Below are positions 8,821 through 17,590 of a stretch of DNA of 64,000 bases, piece after piece. Source of the DNA: an uncultured Spirochaetia bacterium. Its GTDB lineage: Bacteria; Spirochaetota; Spirochaetia; CAKZLE01. The notes below the pieces were generated by a model that saw only the letters and a list, made by a program, of their open reading frames with translations, was not told where the DNA came from and made no database searches. A program made the translations under genes and the position numbers. The number at the start of each line of letters is the position of its first letter. Position 1 is the first letter of the stretch. The stretch lies in NCBI GenBank assembly GCA_937125225.1, contig CAKZLE010000020.1, positions 478,053 through 542,052 on the forward strand, in the 5' to 3' direction.

Positions 8821-9813
8821 CTATGTTACGATCCTTATGATCTCTTCTAACTCTTCATCAGAGAACTCAAGATTCTTCTGTACCTCAACGCAATCCTCGA
8901 TCTGACTCACTTTACTCGCACCGATCAACACTGAGGTCGTCTCCTCATGTCTGAGATTCCAGGCAAGAGCCATCTGGGCGAGGGACTGATCACGTCTTTG
9001 AGCGATCTCGTCGAGAGCTTGCAGCCTATTCACAGTCTTCTCATCGATACTCGAAGAGTTCAGGAATATCGAACCCGATGCAGCTCTAGAATCTTTGGGG
9101 ATCTCATGAAGATATTTTGAGGTGAGCATACCTTGAGCGAGGGGAGAGAAGGTGATGCATCCCACCTGTTCTGAACCCTGGACTGTCAACAGTCCATCTT
9201 CTATCTGTCTCTGGAACATGTTGTACTTCACCTGATGGATCAGACAAGGGGTCCCGAGTTCTTTGAGGATGTCGAAGGCCCTCTTTGCATCCTGTGGGTC
9301 ATAGTAGTTGGAAATACCGACATAGAGAGCCTTTCCCGATCGTACGATCTGATCGAGAGCTGACATGGTCTCTTCCAATGGGGTATCGGGATCTCTTCGG
9401 TGGTGGTAGAAGATATCAACATAATCGAGACCCATACGTTTGAGACTCTGATCAAGCGAGGCTATAAGGTATTTTCTTGAACCGAAGTCCCCATAGGGAC
9501 CCGGCCACATTCCGTAACCTGCCTTTGTAGAGATGATGAGCTCATCTCTGTAGGGGCGAAGATCCTGATCGAGTATCTTCTTGAAGTTCTCTTCGGCACT
9601 TCCTGGAGGAGGCCCATAGTTGTTTGCCAGATCAAAGTGGGTGATCCCAAGATCGAAGGCTCTTCTAGCCATCTGACGACTCGTATCATAGTTCGTCATA
9701 TCACCGAAATTATGCCAGAGTCCCAATGAGACCAATGGGAGCTTTATTCCTGAATTTCCGCATCTTCTATACTGCATGTGATCATATCGCTTCGAATCTG
9801 CACAATAGTCCAT
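8821..9813 (-). CDS. gpr: Aldo/keto reductase, L-glyceraldehyde 3-phosphate reductase (YghZ) type
   Basis: 330-residue TIM-barrel oxidoreductase of the AKR14/Kv-beta branch. The N-terminal MQYRRCGNSGIKLPLVSLG and the GPYGDFGSRKYLIASLDQS segment near residue 110 are close to E. coli YghZ, which reduces L-glyceraldehyde 3-phosphate and methylglyoxal with NADPH. The catalytic tetrad is visible: D61 and Y66 in FDLANNY, K98 in STKAGYG, and H in IFYHHR. The start is fixed by AGAGGTAGG before ATG 9813. The role is probably detoxification of stray triose phosphate isomers or aldehydes; the exact substrate is inferred. It follows the phosphofructokinase-like gene on the same strand after 120 bases. 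Confidence 0.88.
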   Translation of the reverse strand: MDYCADSKRYDHMQYRRCGNSGIKLPLVSLGLWHNFGDMTNYDTSRQMARRAFDLGITHFDLANNYGPPPGSAEENFKKILDQDLRPYRDELIISTKAGYGMWPGPYGDFGSRKYLIASLDQSLKRMGLDYVDIFYHHRRDPDTPLEETMSALDQIVRSGKALYVGISNYYDPQDAKRAFDILKELGTPCLIHQVKYNMFQRQIEDGLLTVQGSEQVGCITFSPLAQGMLTSKYLHEIPKDSRAASGSIFLNSSSIDEKTVNRLQALDEIAQRRDQSLAQMALAWNLRHEETTSVLIGASKVSQIEDCVEVQKNLEFSDEELEEIIRIVT

Positions 9814-9933
9814 AATCCTACCTCTTAGGTAATACGTTAGCAGGTATGGCTCAATAATGAAAGAAGAAATCGCTCACTTCGCCTCACTTCGCCTACCCAT
9901 CGGAGAAAAAGGAGTGGGCAGGCTGAGAGTCCA

Positions 9934-11094
9934 TCAATCAAGAAAGGAGACATACTCTTCGAGTTCTGGTTCTATCAACGGAGAGAGCCACGTCCTAAAG
10001 GCTTCTGAGATATCATATCCTCCATCAGAGAAGTAGATCTCTCTCATCCTCTTTGCTTCGATCACGGAATCATCTATCTTGACCATCTCTATGTGTGATG
10101 CATAGGGACTATCACTGTCACGGACGATAGAGGCCATCATGGCTGTCTTTCCTTCAGTGACTGCGGTAACCGCTTTTCTTCCACACTGTATGGCCTCATC
10201 ACGATCGATGGAACTCATCCATCGTGCCGAGGCCCGACCAAGGATCCCCGGCTTCTCACTACGTGCCTTGATTCCCAGCTTCTTGGTGATCAACTGTGCG
10301 AGGTGTGAGGAGACATCACCGAAATAGGTGCTTCTCCCGACCTCGTAGATCGGCTCTACGATAGGTGAGCCATCAGCATATCTGAGCCCTTCACTGGCAA
10401 CGACCACAACACCCTGTTTCTCCTCATAGAGTCTTTTTATCCTTGAGAGGAACTCCTCTTCATCGAAGGAGTTCTCAGGACAGAGGATCATATGGGGAGC
10501 CTCTCCTGAGGACTTTCGTGCAAGGACTGATGAGGCGGTGAGCCATCCTGAATCACGACCGAAAGATTCGATCACTACCACATGAATAGCAAGACCTTTG
10601 ACGTCCTGTGCAGCTTCTGCCACAGATCCAGCGAGGTATCTTGCAGCTGATGCGAATCCAGGACTGTGATCGGTCTTTGAGAGGTCATTATCCATCGTCT
10701 TCGGTATCCCGCATACTTTGATACCTGAAGCCTCACAGGCTATAGCCAGCTTTCTACAGGTATCCATCGTACCGTTTCCACCGGTCATGAGGACATACCC
10801 GACATCATGAGTGAGGAGAATATCTTTCATGGTCGCATAATGTTCGGCTTCTAGGTGATCACGACCGGTCCCAATAGCTGACCCCGGTGTATGGAGCAGT
10901 ATCTCCAACTGCTGGGATGTGCTGTCAGTCAGATCTATGATCTGATCTTTAAGAAGTCCCCCCGTCCCGCGTGCTGCTGCGAGGATTCGGTCTACCTCGT
11001 TATTATTTCTCGCTTCGATGATCGCTCCATAGAGTGATGCATTGATCACTGCAGTGGGAGCCCCACCATGTATGAATAGGATGTTCTTCATCAT
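9934..11094 (-). CDS. Phosphofructokinase-family sugar-phosphate kinase (donor uncertain)
   Basis: 386 residues, PFK fold. The catalytic PKTMDND segment and the FGRDSGWLTASS segment match the PPi-dependent/long PFK branch, where Lys replaces the Gly of ATP enzymes (PGTIDND). The other donor-specificity loop reads GGNGT, with Gly at the position that is Asp in PPi enzymes (GGDDS). The active site is therefore mixed and the phosphate donor cannot be assigned from sequence. It phosphorylates a sugar phosphate in the cytoplasm, most likely fructose 6-phosphate. Probably co-transcribed with the aldo-keto reductase. Confidence 0.85.
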   Translation of the reverse strand: MMKNILFIHGGAPTAVINASLYGAIIEARNNNEVDRILAAARGTGGLLKDQIIDLTDSTSQQLEILLHTPGSAIGTGRDHLEAEHYATMKDILLTHDVGYVLMTGGNGTMDTCRKLAIACEASGIKVCGIPKTMDNDLSKTDHSPGFASAARYLAGSVAEAAQDVKGLAIHVVVIESFGRDSGWLTASSVLARKSSGEAPHMILCPENSFDEEEFLSRIKRLYEEKQGVVVVASEGLRYADGSPIVEPIYEVGRSTYFGDVSSHLAQLITKKLGIKARSEKPGILGRASARWMSSIDRDEAIQCGRKAVTAVTEGKTAMMASIVRDSDSPYASHIEMVKIDDSVIEAKRMREIYFSDGGYDISEAFRTWLSPLIEPELEEYVSFLD

Positions 11095-11521
11095 TCTGTA
11101 TTCCTCATCTGATCATTAGCCTGTTTTAGTCAGTACCGTATCTATAACACCACACCAGGTGGAAGTGAATAGAGTAATCATATGTTATTCTTAACGGTTC
11201 AATCAACAGTCCTGTTATCCCAGTAGACGGGAGTCATCGGGATGAGGATGATATATTACTGAGAGTGGTGCTGAGAACCTGACTTTAAAGGGGATGATAT
11301 CGATGGTTTATAAAAAGCTCCTTAATCAATACCCACTCAAAAATTATTAAAGGTGGAACTTCGTGATAGAGAAGATTTACATTTCTATAGAATAATATCG
11401 GTGAAGAATCGTGAAAAGGCTTTCAAGTTATTTGATACTGTTTCAAAAAAGTAACCCTCTGTGATATAGTTTGATTAGCATATAACGTACTTATAAAAGA
11501 TATCAGTATCAGGAGTGTCTC
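11095..11521. other. Divergent intergenic region with a weak promoter candidate
   Basis: 427 bases without an open frame of note, A/T-rich toward the right end. A possible promoter for the next gene is TTTCAA (11441-11446), 18-base spacer, TATAGT (11465-11470). No RNA structure or repeat was recognised. Confidence 0.45.
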
Positions 11522-12688
11522 ATGGCAAGAGGAAGAGTCCCATTCATCATAAATCTATTCACCATAATCATCATATTAGCTGTTATAGTCCTCATTGGTA
11601 TCAGTGTATTGAATAATACGGTAGAGGATCAGTTAGCGAAGCAGTTCGATTCTTTTCTCTCATCAGCCGGGATCACCGATTCTCAAGGATATGATGAGAT
11701 AGAATCAGATGCAGTGAATGGTACCATAGCTCTGAAAGGTGTGAGCTTTGATCTTGAAGAGCAGAATCTTACGCTCAAGGCTGATACGATACAGATCAGA
11801 GTCATTCCCTCAGAAGTCGTCGGTATGGCCGTCAATAAGAAATCTGGGGCTATCAGCCAAGCCCGGGTCCTTGGTGATATGATAGAACTCTCAGTACCTG
11901 ATTCTGATGTATCCACCAAGATGTCCAGTATGGATCTCACCGTCTTTGGAGATGTAGGACAGTCCCAGATTAGTAGAGGTGATGTGACTATCACCGGTGC
12001 TGATGGGATCGTGAACGATCTTGCTATCAAGAGTGTAGAACAGGGGATCGATGCAACCTTCGAGACTATAGATTTCAATGCTACAGGTGACTTTTCTATG
12101 GATGCCCTCTCTAATAATAGTGCAAGTATCTCAGAGGCACAGGTATCTATCGAGAACCTTACCTCTAGATCGGAGACGGGAGTGATCACAAAGATAGGGA
12201 CTTTGGATGCGACCGTATCTGGTGATGTGAGTCAGGAACTCACAGAGGGGGATCTGACGGTACTCTTCAAGAAGCCGAACTCTGTCCAGCTGACTATGAA
12301 AGATTCAGTGATCTCAGTAGATCCTGCCTCATTAGCAGATGTCGAGATGATGGGCTTCGAGTCCATGCTCGGAGGCTTTCTACAGGATATCACCATCGAA
12401 GAACTTACCCTTGATATGGAGACCACCCCGGAAACTGTGAATATAAAGAGTCTTGATGTTATCTCTGATATCCTGACAGGTTCAGGGAACTTTCAGGCTA
12501 ACCTGGATGAGGCCTTCCTGATGGAGGAGGTCAATCTTACCCTTGATGTGGAGACCCTCAATCCTGAGATCAGCATGATGATCTCTCCGATATTCGCATT
12601 CATGGGTAATCCCATCCCTCAAGATGAACCCTTCACCTTCAACTATTCAATCGATGCAGAGGGTGTGATGCAGATGCTCATCGAGTAG
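11522..12688 (+). CDS. Membrane-anchored protein of unknown function, beta-rich
   Basis: 388 residues, not recognised. An uncleaved N-terminal transmembrane helix at about 9-29 is followed by a long hydrophilic domain made of alternating short hydrophobic and polar strands with repeated patterns such as GTIALKGVSFDLEEQNLTL. This resembles the extracytoplasmic beta-strand domains of AsmA/DUF748-type envelope proteins, but no signature residue is visible. There are no cysteines or catalytic motifs. It stands alone between a divergent kinase gene and the next operon. The start has AGGAG eight bases ahead of the ATG. Confidence 0.7.
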   Translation: MARGRVPFIINLFTIIIILAVIVLIGISVLNNTVEDQLAKQFDSFLSSAGITDSQGYDEIESDAVNGTIALKGVSFDLEEQNLTLKADTIQIRVIPSEVVGMAVNKKSGAISQARVLGDMIELSVPDSDVSTKMSSMDLTVFGDVGQSQISRGDVTITGADGIVNDLAIKSVEQGIDATFETIDFNATGDFSMDALSNNSASISEAQVSIENLTSRSETGVITKIGTLDATVSGDVSQELTEGDLTVLFKKPNSVQLTMKDSVISVDPASLADVEMMGFESMLGGFLQDITIEELTLDMETTPETVNIKSLDVISDILTGSGNFQANLDEAFLMEEVNLTLDVETLNPEISMMISPIFAFMGNPIPQDEPFTFNYSIDAEGVMQMLIE

Positions 12689-13051
12689 ACTGAGAGACTC
12701 TTTATACTAAGGTAAATCCTCTTTAAATATCGTGAGATTTTAAAACTCTCTACATAGATGCTCAATATTCTTCCTACCTTTTCCAAAGAAGGATGAAAGT
12801 GTGAGAGAATGCAATAATAATACGATAAAAATATATCAAAACTATAAAAATCACGTATAATTAACTCTTAAAGAGGTGAATAATGGAAATAATTATAGTT
12901 TAATCGGTTTTTTTTGTAGTGGCTTGCTCAAATATCCCATCCTATAATTCTATTATCGTAACTGATCAATACGAAAAAGTGCCTATTTTCAAAGATAGGG
13001 GAGTTAGAAAGGCTCAAAAACTGAGTCAAAAGGTAAAAAAGAGGTAATTAT
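12689..13051. other. A/T-rich leader region of the sulfated-sugar operon
   Basis: 363 bases without a gene. It contains a TATAAT (12943-12948) preceded at 17 bases by a poor -35 (TGGCTT), and a small inverted repeat CCTAT...ATAGG near 12981-12999. The binding-protein gene has AGAGG before its ATG. This is the likely regulatory region for the AraC-type regulator encoded at 17591, but no clear operator was found. Confidence 0.45.
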
Positions 13052-14329
13052 ATGAAACGTAAATGGATGATGGTTCTATTTTTGTTAGTCTGTGTCTCAA
13101 TGGCGTTATTCGCTGGTGGAGATCAGGAGAAAGATGGACAGGATGAGAAGGTGACTTTGAAGTTGTGGAGAATGGGAACTCAAGAGAACTGGGTAACTTA
13201 TACAAAATCCTTTATTGCAGATTTTGAAGCGACTCATCCCAATATAGAGGTGGAATATGAGTATATGCCACCAGTGGATCTTCCCCAGAAGCTCAATACT
13301 GCATTTGTCGCTGGAATCGGACCTGACATCATAGGATGTAGTATTCAACATACTTCAGAATATGCTGCAAAGGGAAAATTTTTGGAACTCGATGATTATG
13401 TGGATAACTGGGCTGCTAAAGATGACGTAATGGAATCTATGCTCAATACAGCATATTTCAATGACAACTACTATGCACTAGCTTATCATCCAGACCCCTA
13501 TGTGTTCGTATATAGAAAAGACCTGTTCAGAAAAGCTGGTCTAGACCCCGAAGACCCACCAGAGAGTTGGGAAGAACTTCTTGAAGTAGCTCCACAACTC
13601 ACAGAACGTGATGGTGAGATCGTTACTCGAGCAGGATTCCTCATGCCGATCGATGACTTCCTGACCTTCGTACCATTCGCAGTGATGAACGGCGCCTCAT
13701 ATATCAGTGATGACAATATGCCAACCTTCAATCAGCCAGAATGGGTTGAGGCTTTAGAAGTACTCACCAAATTGGTAAAAGATGAGAGAGTGACTATCGA
13801 GACTACCAATAACATGGAATGGACTACCTCCTCCTTCGCAAAGGGTAATGCTGCGATCGCTCAGGTCAATTCTACGATGGTCGATACTTTTAAGAAGAGT
13901 TATCCAGAACTGAAAGACGATGTTGGCTTCTTCGCGATCGAAAGAGAACGAAAAAGTAACTGGAATGGTGCATGGTTATTTGCGATCAGTGCAGATTCAA
14001 AACACCCAGATGAGGCCTTTGAGTTCATCAGTGAATGGTTCTCACCTGAAGCTATGTGGAACATGTATGAAGCTACCGGTAACCTACCAGTTTTGAAGAG
14101 TCTTGAAGAGAGATTCTCAGCTGTAGACCCTGAGCTCAACAGTGCTCTGTTCTCAGGTGTCGAACATGGACTTGGTAACCCCCTCGTTCCTTGGGCTACC
14201 TTGCAGATCGCTGCTATAAGAAAAGCGATGGGAGAGGCCTTCTATGGTGAGAAAACACCAAAACAGGCTCTTGAAGATAACTATGAACTGCTTCTAAATG
14301 AGATGAAAGAAGCAGGATACCTAGATTAA
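13052..14329 (+). CDS. Extracellular sugar-binding protein, ABC family 1
   Basis: 425 residues. Signal peptide 1 to about 21 ending ALFAGG, without a lipobox cysteine; this FAGG ending is common in spirochaete binding proteins. The mature part (VTLKLWRMGTQENW...) has the family-1 carbohydrate-binding fold with the inner helix ANPNIEVEYEY-type segment. It captures an oligosaccharide or sugar in the periplasm for the two permeases that follow. The downstream sulfatase suggests a sulfated glycan fragment as ligand, which is inference. No ATPase gene is in this operon, so a shared MsmX-like ATPase elsewhere is expected. Confidence 0.9.
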   Translation: MKRKWMMVLFLLVCVSMALFAGGDQEKDGQDEKVTLKLWRMGTQENWVTYTKSFIADFEATHPNIEVEYEYMPPVDLPQKLNTAFVAGIGPDIIGCSIQHTSEYAAKGKFLELDDYVDNWAAKDDVMESMLNTAYFNDNYYALAYHPDPYVFVYRKDLFRKAGLDPEDPPESWEELLEVAPQLTERDGEIVTRAGFLMPIDDFLTFVPFAVMNGASYISDDNMPTFNQPEWVEALEVLTKLVKDERVTIETTNNMEWTTSSFAKGNAAIAQVNSTMVDTFKKSYPELKDDVGFFAIERERKSNWNGAWLFAISADSKHPDEAFEFISEWFSPEAMWNMYEATGNLPVLKSLEERFSAVDPELNSALFSGVEHGLGNPLVPWATLQIAAIRKAMGEAFYGEKTPKQALEDNYELLLNEMKEAGYLD

Positions 14330-14337
14330 TCCTTAAA

Positions 14338-14371
14338 GACCGGCAGGGTTCTCCTGCCGGTCATCGATTTT
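14338..14371 (+). promoter_or_regulatory. Intra-operon hairpin after the binding-protein gene
   Basis: GC-rich 10-bp perfect stem (14338-14347 with 14353-14362), 5-base loop, then ATCGATTTT. It lies between binding-protein and permease genes, only 13 bases before the permease start. The T-tract is weak, so partial termination or 3'-end protection of the binding-protein mRNA is likely, matching the hairpin at 663. Confidence 0.8.
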
Positions 14372-14384
14372 CACTGGAGAGATT

Positions 14385-15281
14385 ATGCCGAAACATCGAT
14401 TACTGAAGAGACATCAATATGCTGATAATGGGGCAGGACATCTTATGATCCTTCCTTGTTATATTATCTATCTACTATTCGTACTGCTACCGGTACTGAT
14501 GTCTGTATGGTACAGCTTCAGAAGCTATGACCTGTTCACAAAGAATGACTTTGTTGGACTGAAGAACTATATACGTCTCGTTACTGATCCGCTATTCATC
14601 AGATCAGTGAAGAATACGCTCTACTATGCTGTAGGAACTATAATCCCTCAGCTGGGTATTGGACTGCTCTTAGCTGCTGGACTCAATCGAAGGATCAGAG
14701 GGAAAGAGGTCTTGAGACTTGCTTTCTATCTTCCTTATCTTGTTTCGATGGTCTCTGTATCCATGTTATGGCTCTGGATCTACGATCCTGCAACAGGTGT
14801 CCTCAACTCGTTACTCAAGAGTATCGGGATGTCTCCGAGAAGATGGTTATTCGATCAGCAGTTAGCTCTCAAGTCTTTAATGGCTATGGGGATCTGGAAG
14901 ATGGTCGGATACAATATGGTGCTGTTCCTCGCTGGTCTACAGCAGATTCCTCAGCATCTGTATGAAGCTGCTGAGATCGATGGGATATCACCCTACAGAC
15001 AGTTCCTTCATATCACCTTCCCATTATTACAGCCGACGACGTTCTTCTTATTCATCATCAATTCGATCCAATCGTTCGCAGTCTTTGAACAGGTGAATAT
15101 CATGACCTCCGGTGGGCCGAACAATGCTACTACTACCATAGTTCATCAGTTGTATACCCGAGGTTTTGTCAACTACCAGATGGGGTACGCCAGCAGTATG
15201 GGAGTCGTACTGTTGATCTTTACCATGATACTGACTTTGCTGAATTTCCGATACGGCAAAGAAGGTAATGATCTACTATAG
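14385..15281 (+). CDS. Sugar ABC transporter permease, MalF type
   Basis: 298 residues with six hydrophobic segments, the first at about 18-40. The ATPase-coupling EAA loop reads EAAEIDGISPYRQFLHITFP near residue 190. It forms the membrane channel with the next protein. The start is preceded by GGAG; the gene follows the hairpin at 14338. Confidence 0.92.
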   Translation: MPKHRLLKRHQYADNGAGHLMILPCYIIYLLFVLLPVLMSVWYSFRSYDLFTKNDFVGLKNYIRLVTDPLFIRSVKNTLYYAVGTIIPQLGIGLLLAAGLNRRIRGKEVLRLAFYLPYLVSMVSVSMLWLWIYDPATGVLNSLLKSIGMSPRRWLFDQQLALKSLMAMGIWKMVGYNMVLFLAGLQQIPQHLYEAAEIDGISPYRQFLHITFPLLQPTTFFLFIINSIQSFAVFEQVNIMTSGGPNNATTTIVHQLYTRGFVNYQMGYASSMGVVLLIFTMILTLLNFRYGKEGNDLL

Positions 15282-15292
15282 GAGTACAGGAC

Positions 15293-16165
15293 GTGATACA
15301 GACTAGATCAAATGATTATAAGAACTTATTGATAACCTTCGGACTGGTAGTGCTTGCACTCATGGTCATATTCCCCTTCTTCCTGATGATCTCAGGATCA
15401 TTGAAGACGGAGGCAGAGATCAACAGTAGTGTACTGAAGTTACTACCTGAGACACCACAGTTCGGCAACTATCTACGAGCCTTCGAGCAGGGGCCCTGGG
15501 GACGTTGGTTCCTTAACTCTCTGATCGTGACCCTGACGACGACTATCGTCAGTCTGGTCATCAATTCGATGGCAGGCTTCGCCTTTGCACGGCTTACTTT
15601 CTTTGGTAGGGATTTCTTCTTCTATACCGTTCTGTTAGGGCTTATGGTTCCTCCTCAGCTTACCATACTCCCGACGTTCATCATCATGAAGAAGATTCCA
15701 TTAGCTGGTGGGAATGATATTCTTGGTGCGGGTGGAACAGGACTGATCAACACCTATGGTGGATTGATGCTGCCGATCTTTGCCGGAGCCTTTGGGATAT
15801 TCCTCTGTAGGCAGTTCTTTTTGAACTTCCCCAAATCCTTAGATGATGCAGCAAAGATCGATGGATGTAGTGTCTCTCGAGTGTATCGACAGATATATCT
15901 GCCCAACAGTGGTGCACTTCTCATGAGCCTTGGTGTCCTGAAGGGAACCTACTCCTGGAATGACTATATCTGGCCTTTGGCAATCATCCAATCAGAGAAG
16001 ATGATGACAGTCCAATTGGGACTCTCTCGGTTTAGAGATGCGATGATCACCTGGGAGACGCTACTTGCTGCGACCTTTATCGTGATGCTCCCTATGGTCA
16101 TTCTCTTTCTCGTAGCACAGAAGTATCTGGTAGCTGGTCTCGTAACATCAGGAATGAAGGAGTAA
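15293..16165 (+). CDS. Sugar ABC transporter permease, MalG type
   Basis: 290 residues, six hydrophobic segments, with the EAA-type loop DDAAKIDGCSVSRVYRQIYLP near residue 185 and a typical C-terminal VAGLVTSGMKE. Start is GTG 15293, with AGGAG shortly before it. Second half of the heterodimeric permease, seven bases before the sulfatase gene. Confidence 0.92.
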   Translation: MIQTRSNDYKNLLITFGLVVLALMVIFPFFLMISGSLKTEAEINSSVLKLLPETPQFGNYLRAFEQGPWGRWFLNSLIVTLTTTIVSLVINSMAGFAFARLTFFGRDFFFYTVLLGLMVPPQLTILPTFIIMKKIPLAGGNDILGAGGTGLINTYGGLMLPIFAGAFGIFLCRQFFLNFPKSLDDAAKIDGCSVSRVYRQIYLPNSGALLMSLGVLKGTYSWNDYIWPLAIIQSEKMMTVQLGLSRFRDAMITWETLLAATFIVMLPMVILFLVAQKYLVAGLVTSGMKE

Positions 16166-16171
16166 CACAAC

Positions 16172-17590
16172 ATGTCAGTACGTAGTCTTCCCAATGTGAT
16201 CCAGATCGTTGTTGATGATATGGGATATGGAGATGTAGGGACCTTCAATGAGGGGCTTACTTCAACTCCCGGGATCAACGAACTCTTAGCAGAGAGTCGT
16301 TGTTTTTCACAAGCCTATGCTGCATCTCCGGTATGTAATCCCTCTCGGGCAGCTCTTATGACCGGTAGGTATCCGATGAGAACCGGATCGGTAGATACTC
16401 TGGAGTGGCGGGGACTTGAGCGGCTCGCACTTCGTGAGACCACCGCGGGGGATCTCTACAAAGCTGCCGGTTATGCTACAGGATTGATAGGTAAATGGCA
16501 TCTAGGTGCCTTTGATAACAGGTATCATCCAAAAGCAAGAGGGTTTGATGAGACTGTATGTTTCAGAGGGGGTATGCATGATTATTATGATTGGCGTCTA
16601 GAATATGATCATACCATCAAGAGGGCTGACGGAAGGTATCTGACAGATCTCTGGACTGATGAGGCTGTCTCATTCCTTCAGAGACATAAAGATGGCCCAT
16701 TCTTTCTCCATCTCGCCTATAACGCCCCGCACACCCCTCTACAAGTCCCTGAAGAGGAGTTGAGACCCTTCTTGGGTAAAGCGGGGATCAATCCAGCTGT
16801 AGCGACACTCTATGCTATGCTCAGTCGTCTCGATAAGGGGATTTCTAGAGTACTTGAGACGGTAAGAAAGTTGGGAATCGAAGATAATACGATCATCATG
16901 TTCACTAGTGACAATGGTCCGCAATTCGACAATGGTACAAGAAATGGTGGAGATGAGAACAATGAATCACTAGAACGATTCAATTGTGGTCTACATGGTT
17001 CAAAGGGTTCTGTTTGGGAGGGTGGTATCAAAGTCCCTCTCTCGATCAAATGGCCCGAAGGGATCAAAGGAGGGACTTGCTGTGATCAAATGGTCCACTT
17101 TGTTGATATTCTACCGACTTTGATGTCTCTGTGTGATATCAAGCAACCTGAATCACCTCTCCCTATAGATGGTTTGGATTTCTCCTGTCACTGCAAAGGC
17201 GAGAACAGTGAGTTATCAGAACGTACACGCTTCTGGCAATGGAACCGCTATACACCGGTCCCCCGATGCAATACCGCTATCAGAGAGGGAGATTGGAAAC
17301 TCGTAGTCCCAGAGATCCCTGAGGCCATGACCGTCTTTGATGCTCACCATCTGAAGACCTCTATGTACGAACCTGAATATTTCATCGATAATGGTATCAT
17401 AACAGATCAGGATCCCCATCGAGAACTCTCAGCTCCTCTGGAACCAGAACTGTACTCGATAGGTGATGATCCTGGTGAATTGAAAGACTTGGCAGCTGAA
17501 CACCCTCAACGGGTCGCACGGATGTTGAGTTCTCTCGATAGCTGGTATGAACAGGTTTCAACAGATTATAGGACTGCTAGAGGAGAATAG
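16172..17590 (+). CDS. Sulfatase (formylglycine-type), apparently cytoplasmic
   Basis: 472 residues of the alkaline-phosphatase-like arylsulfatase family; removes sulfate esters. The metal-binding DD occurs at 15-16 (VVDDMGYGD), and the maturation motif C55-N-P-S-R59 carries the cysteine that becomes formylglycine. GKWHLG and SDNGPQ (metal ligands) are also present. The protein begins directly with the fold (PNVIQIVVDD) and has no signal peptide, unlike most bacterial glycan sulfatases. With the importer genes upstream, it probably desulfates sugars after uptake. The maturation enzyme is not in the window; in an anaerobe a radical SAM type is expected. Confidence 0.92.
   Translation: MSVRSLPNVIQIVVDDMGYGDVGTFNEGLTSTPGINELLAESRCFSQAYAASPVCNPSRAALMTGRYPMRTGSVDTLEWRGLERLALRETTAGDLYKAAGYATGLIGKWHLGAFDNRYHPKARGFDETVCFRGGMHDYYDWRLEYDHTIKRADGRYLTDLWTDEAVSFLQRHKDGPFFLHLAYNAPHTPLQVPEEELRPFLGKAGINPAVATLYAMLSRLDKGISRVLETVRKLGIEDNTIIMFTSDNGPQFDNGTRNGGDENNESLERFNCGLHGSKGSVWEGGIKVPLSIKWPEGIKGGTCCDQMVHFVDILPTLMSLCDIKQPESPLPIDGLDFSCHCKGENSELSERTRFWQWNRYTPVPRCNTAIREGDWKLVVPEIPEAMTVFDAHHLKTSMYEPEYFIDNGIITDQDPHRELSAPLEPELYSIGDDPGELKDLAAEHPQRVARMLSSLDSWYEQVSTDYRTARGE

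Noticed and set aside
8787..8821. GGGGTTCT/AGAACCCC inverted repeat between the convergent IclR and aldo-keto reductase genes
   Set aside because: 8-bp arms with a 19-base loop, lying within the coding ends and without a T-run; too weak to call a terminator.
9873..9892. Tandem 10-base repeat CTCACTTCGC
   Set aside because: Only two units in a short spacer, with no symmetry or link to a promoter; likely chance duplication.
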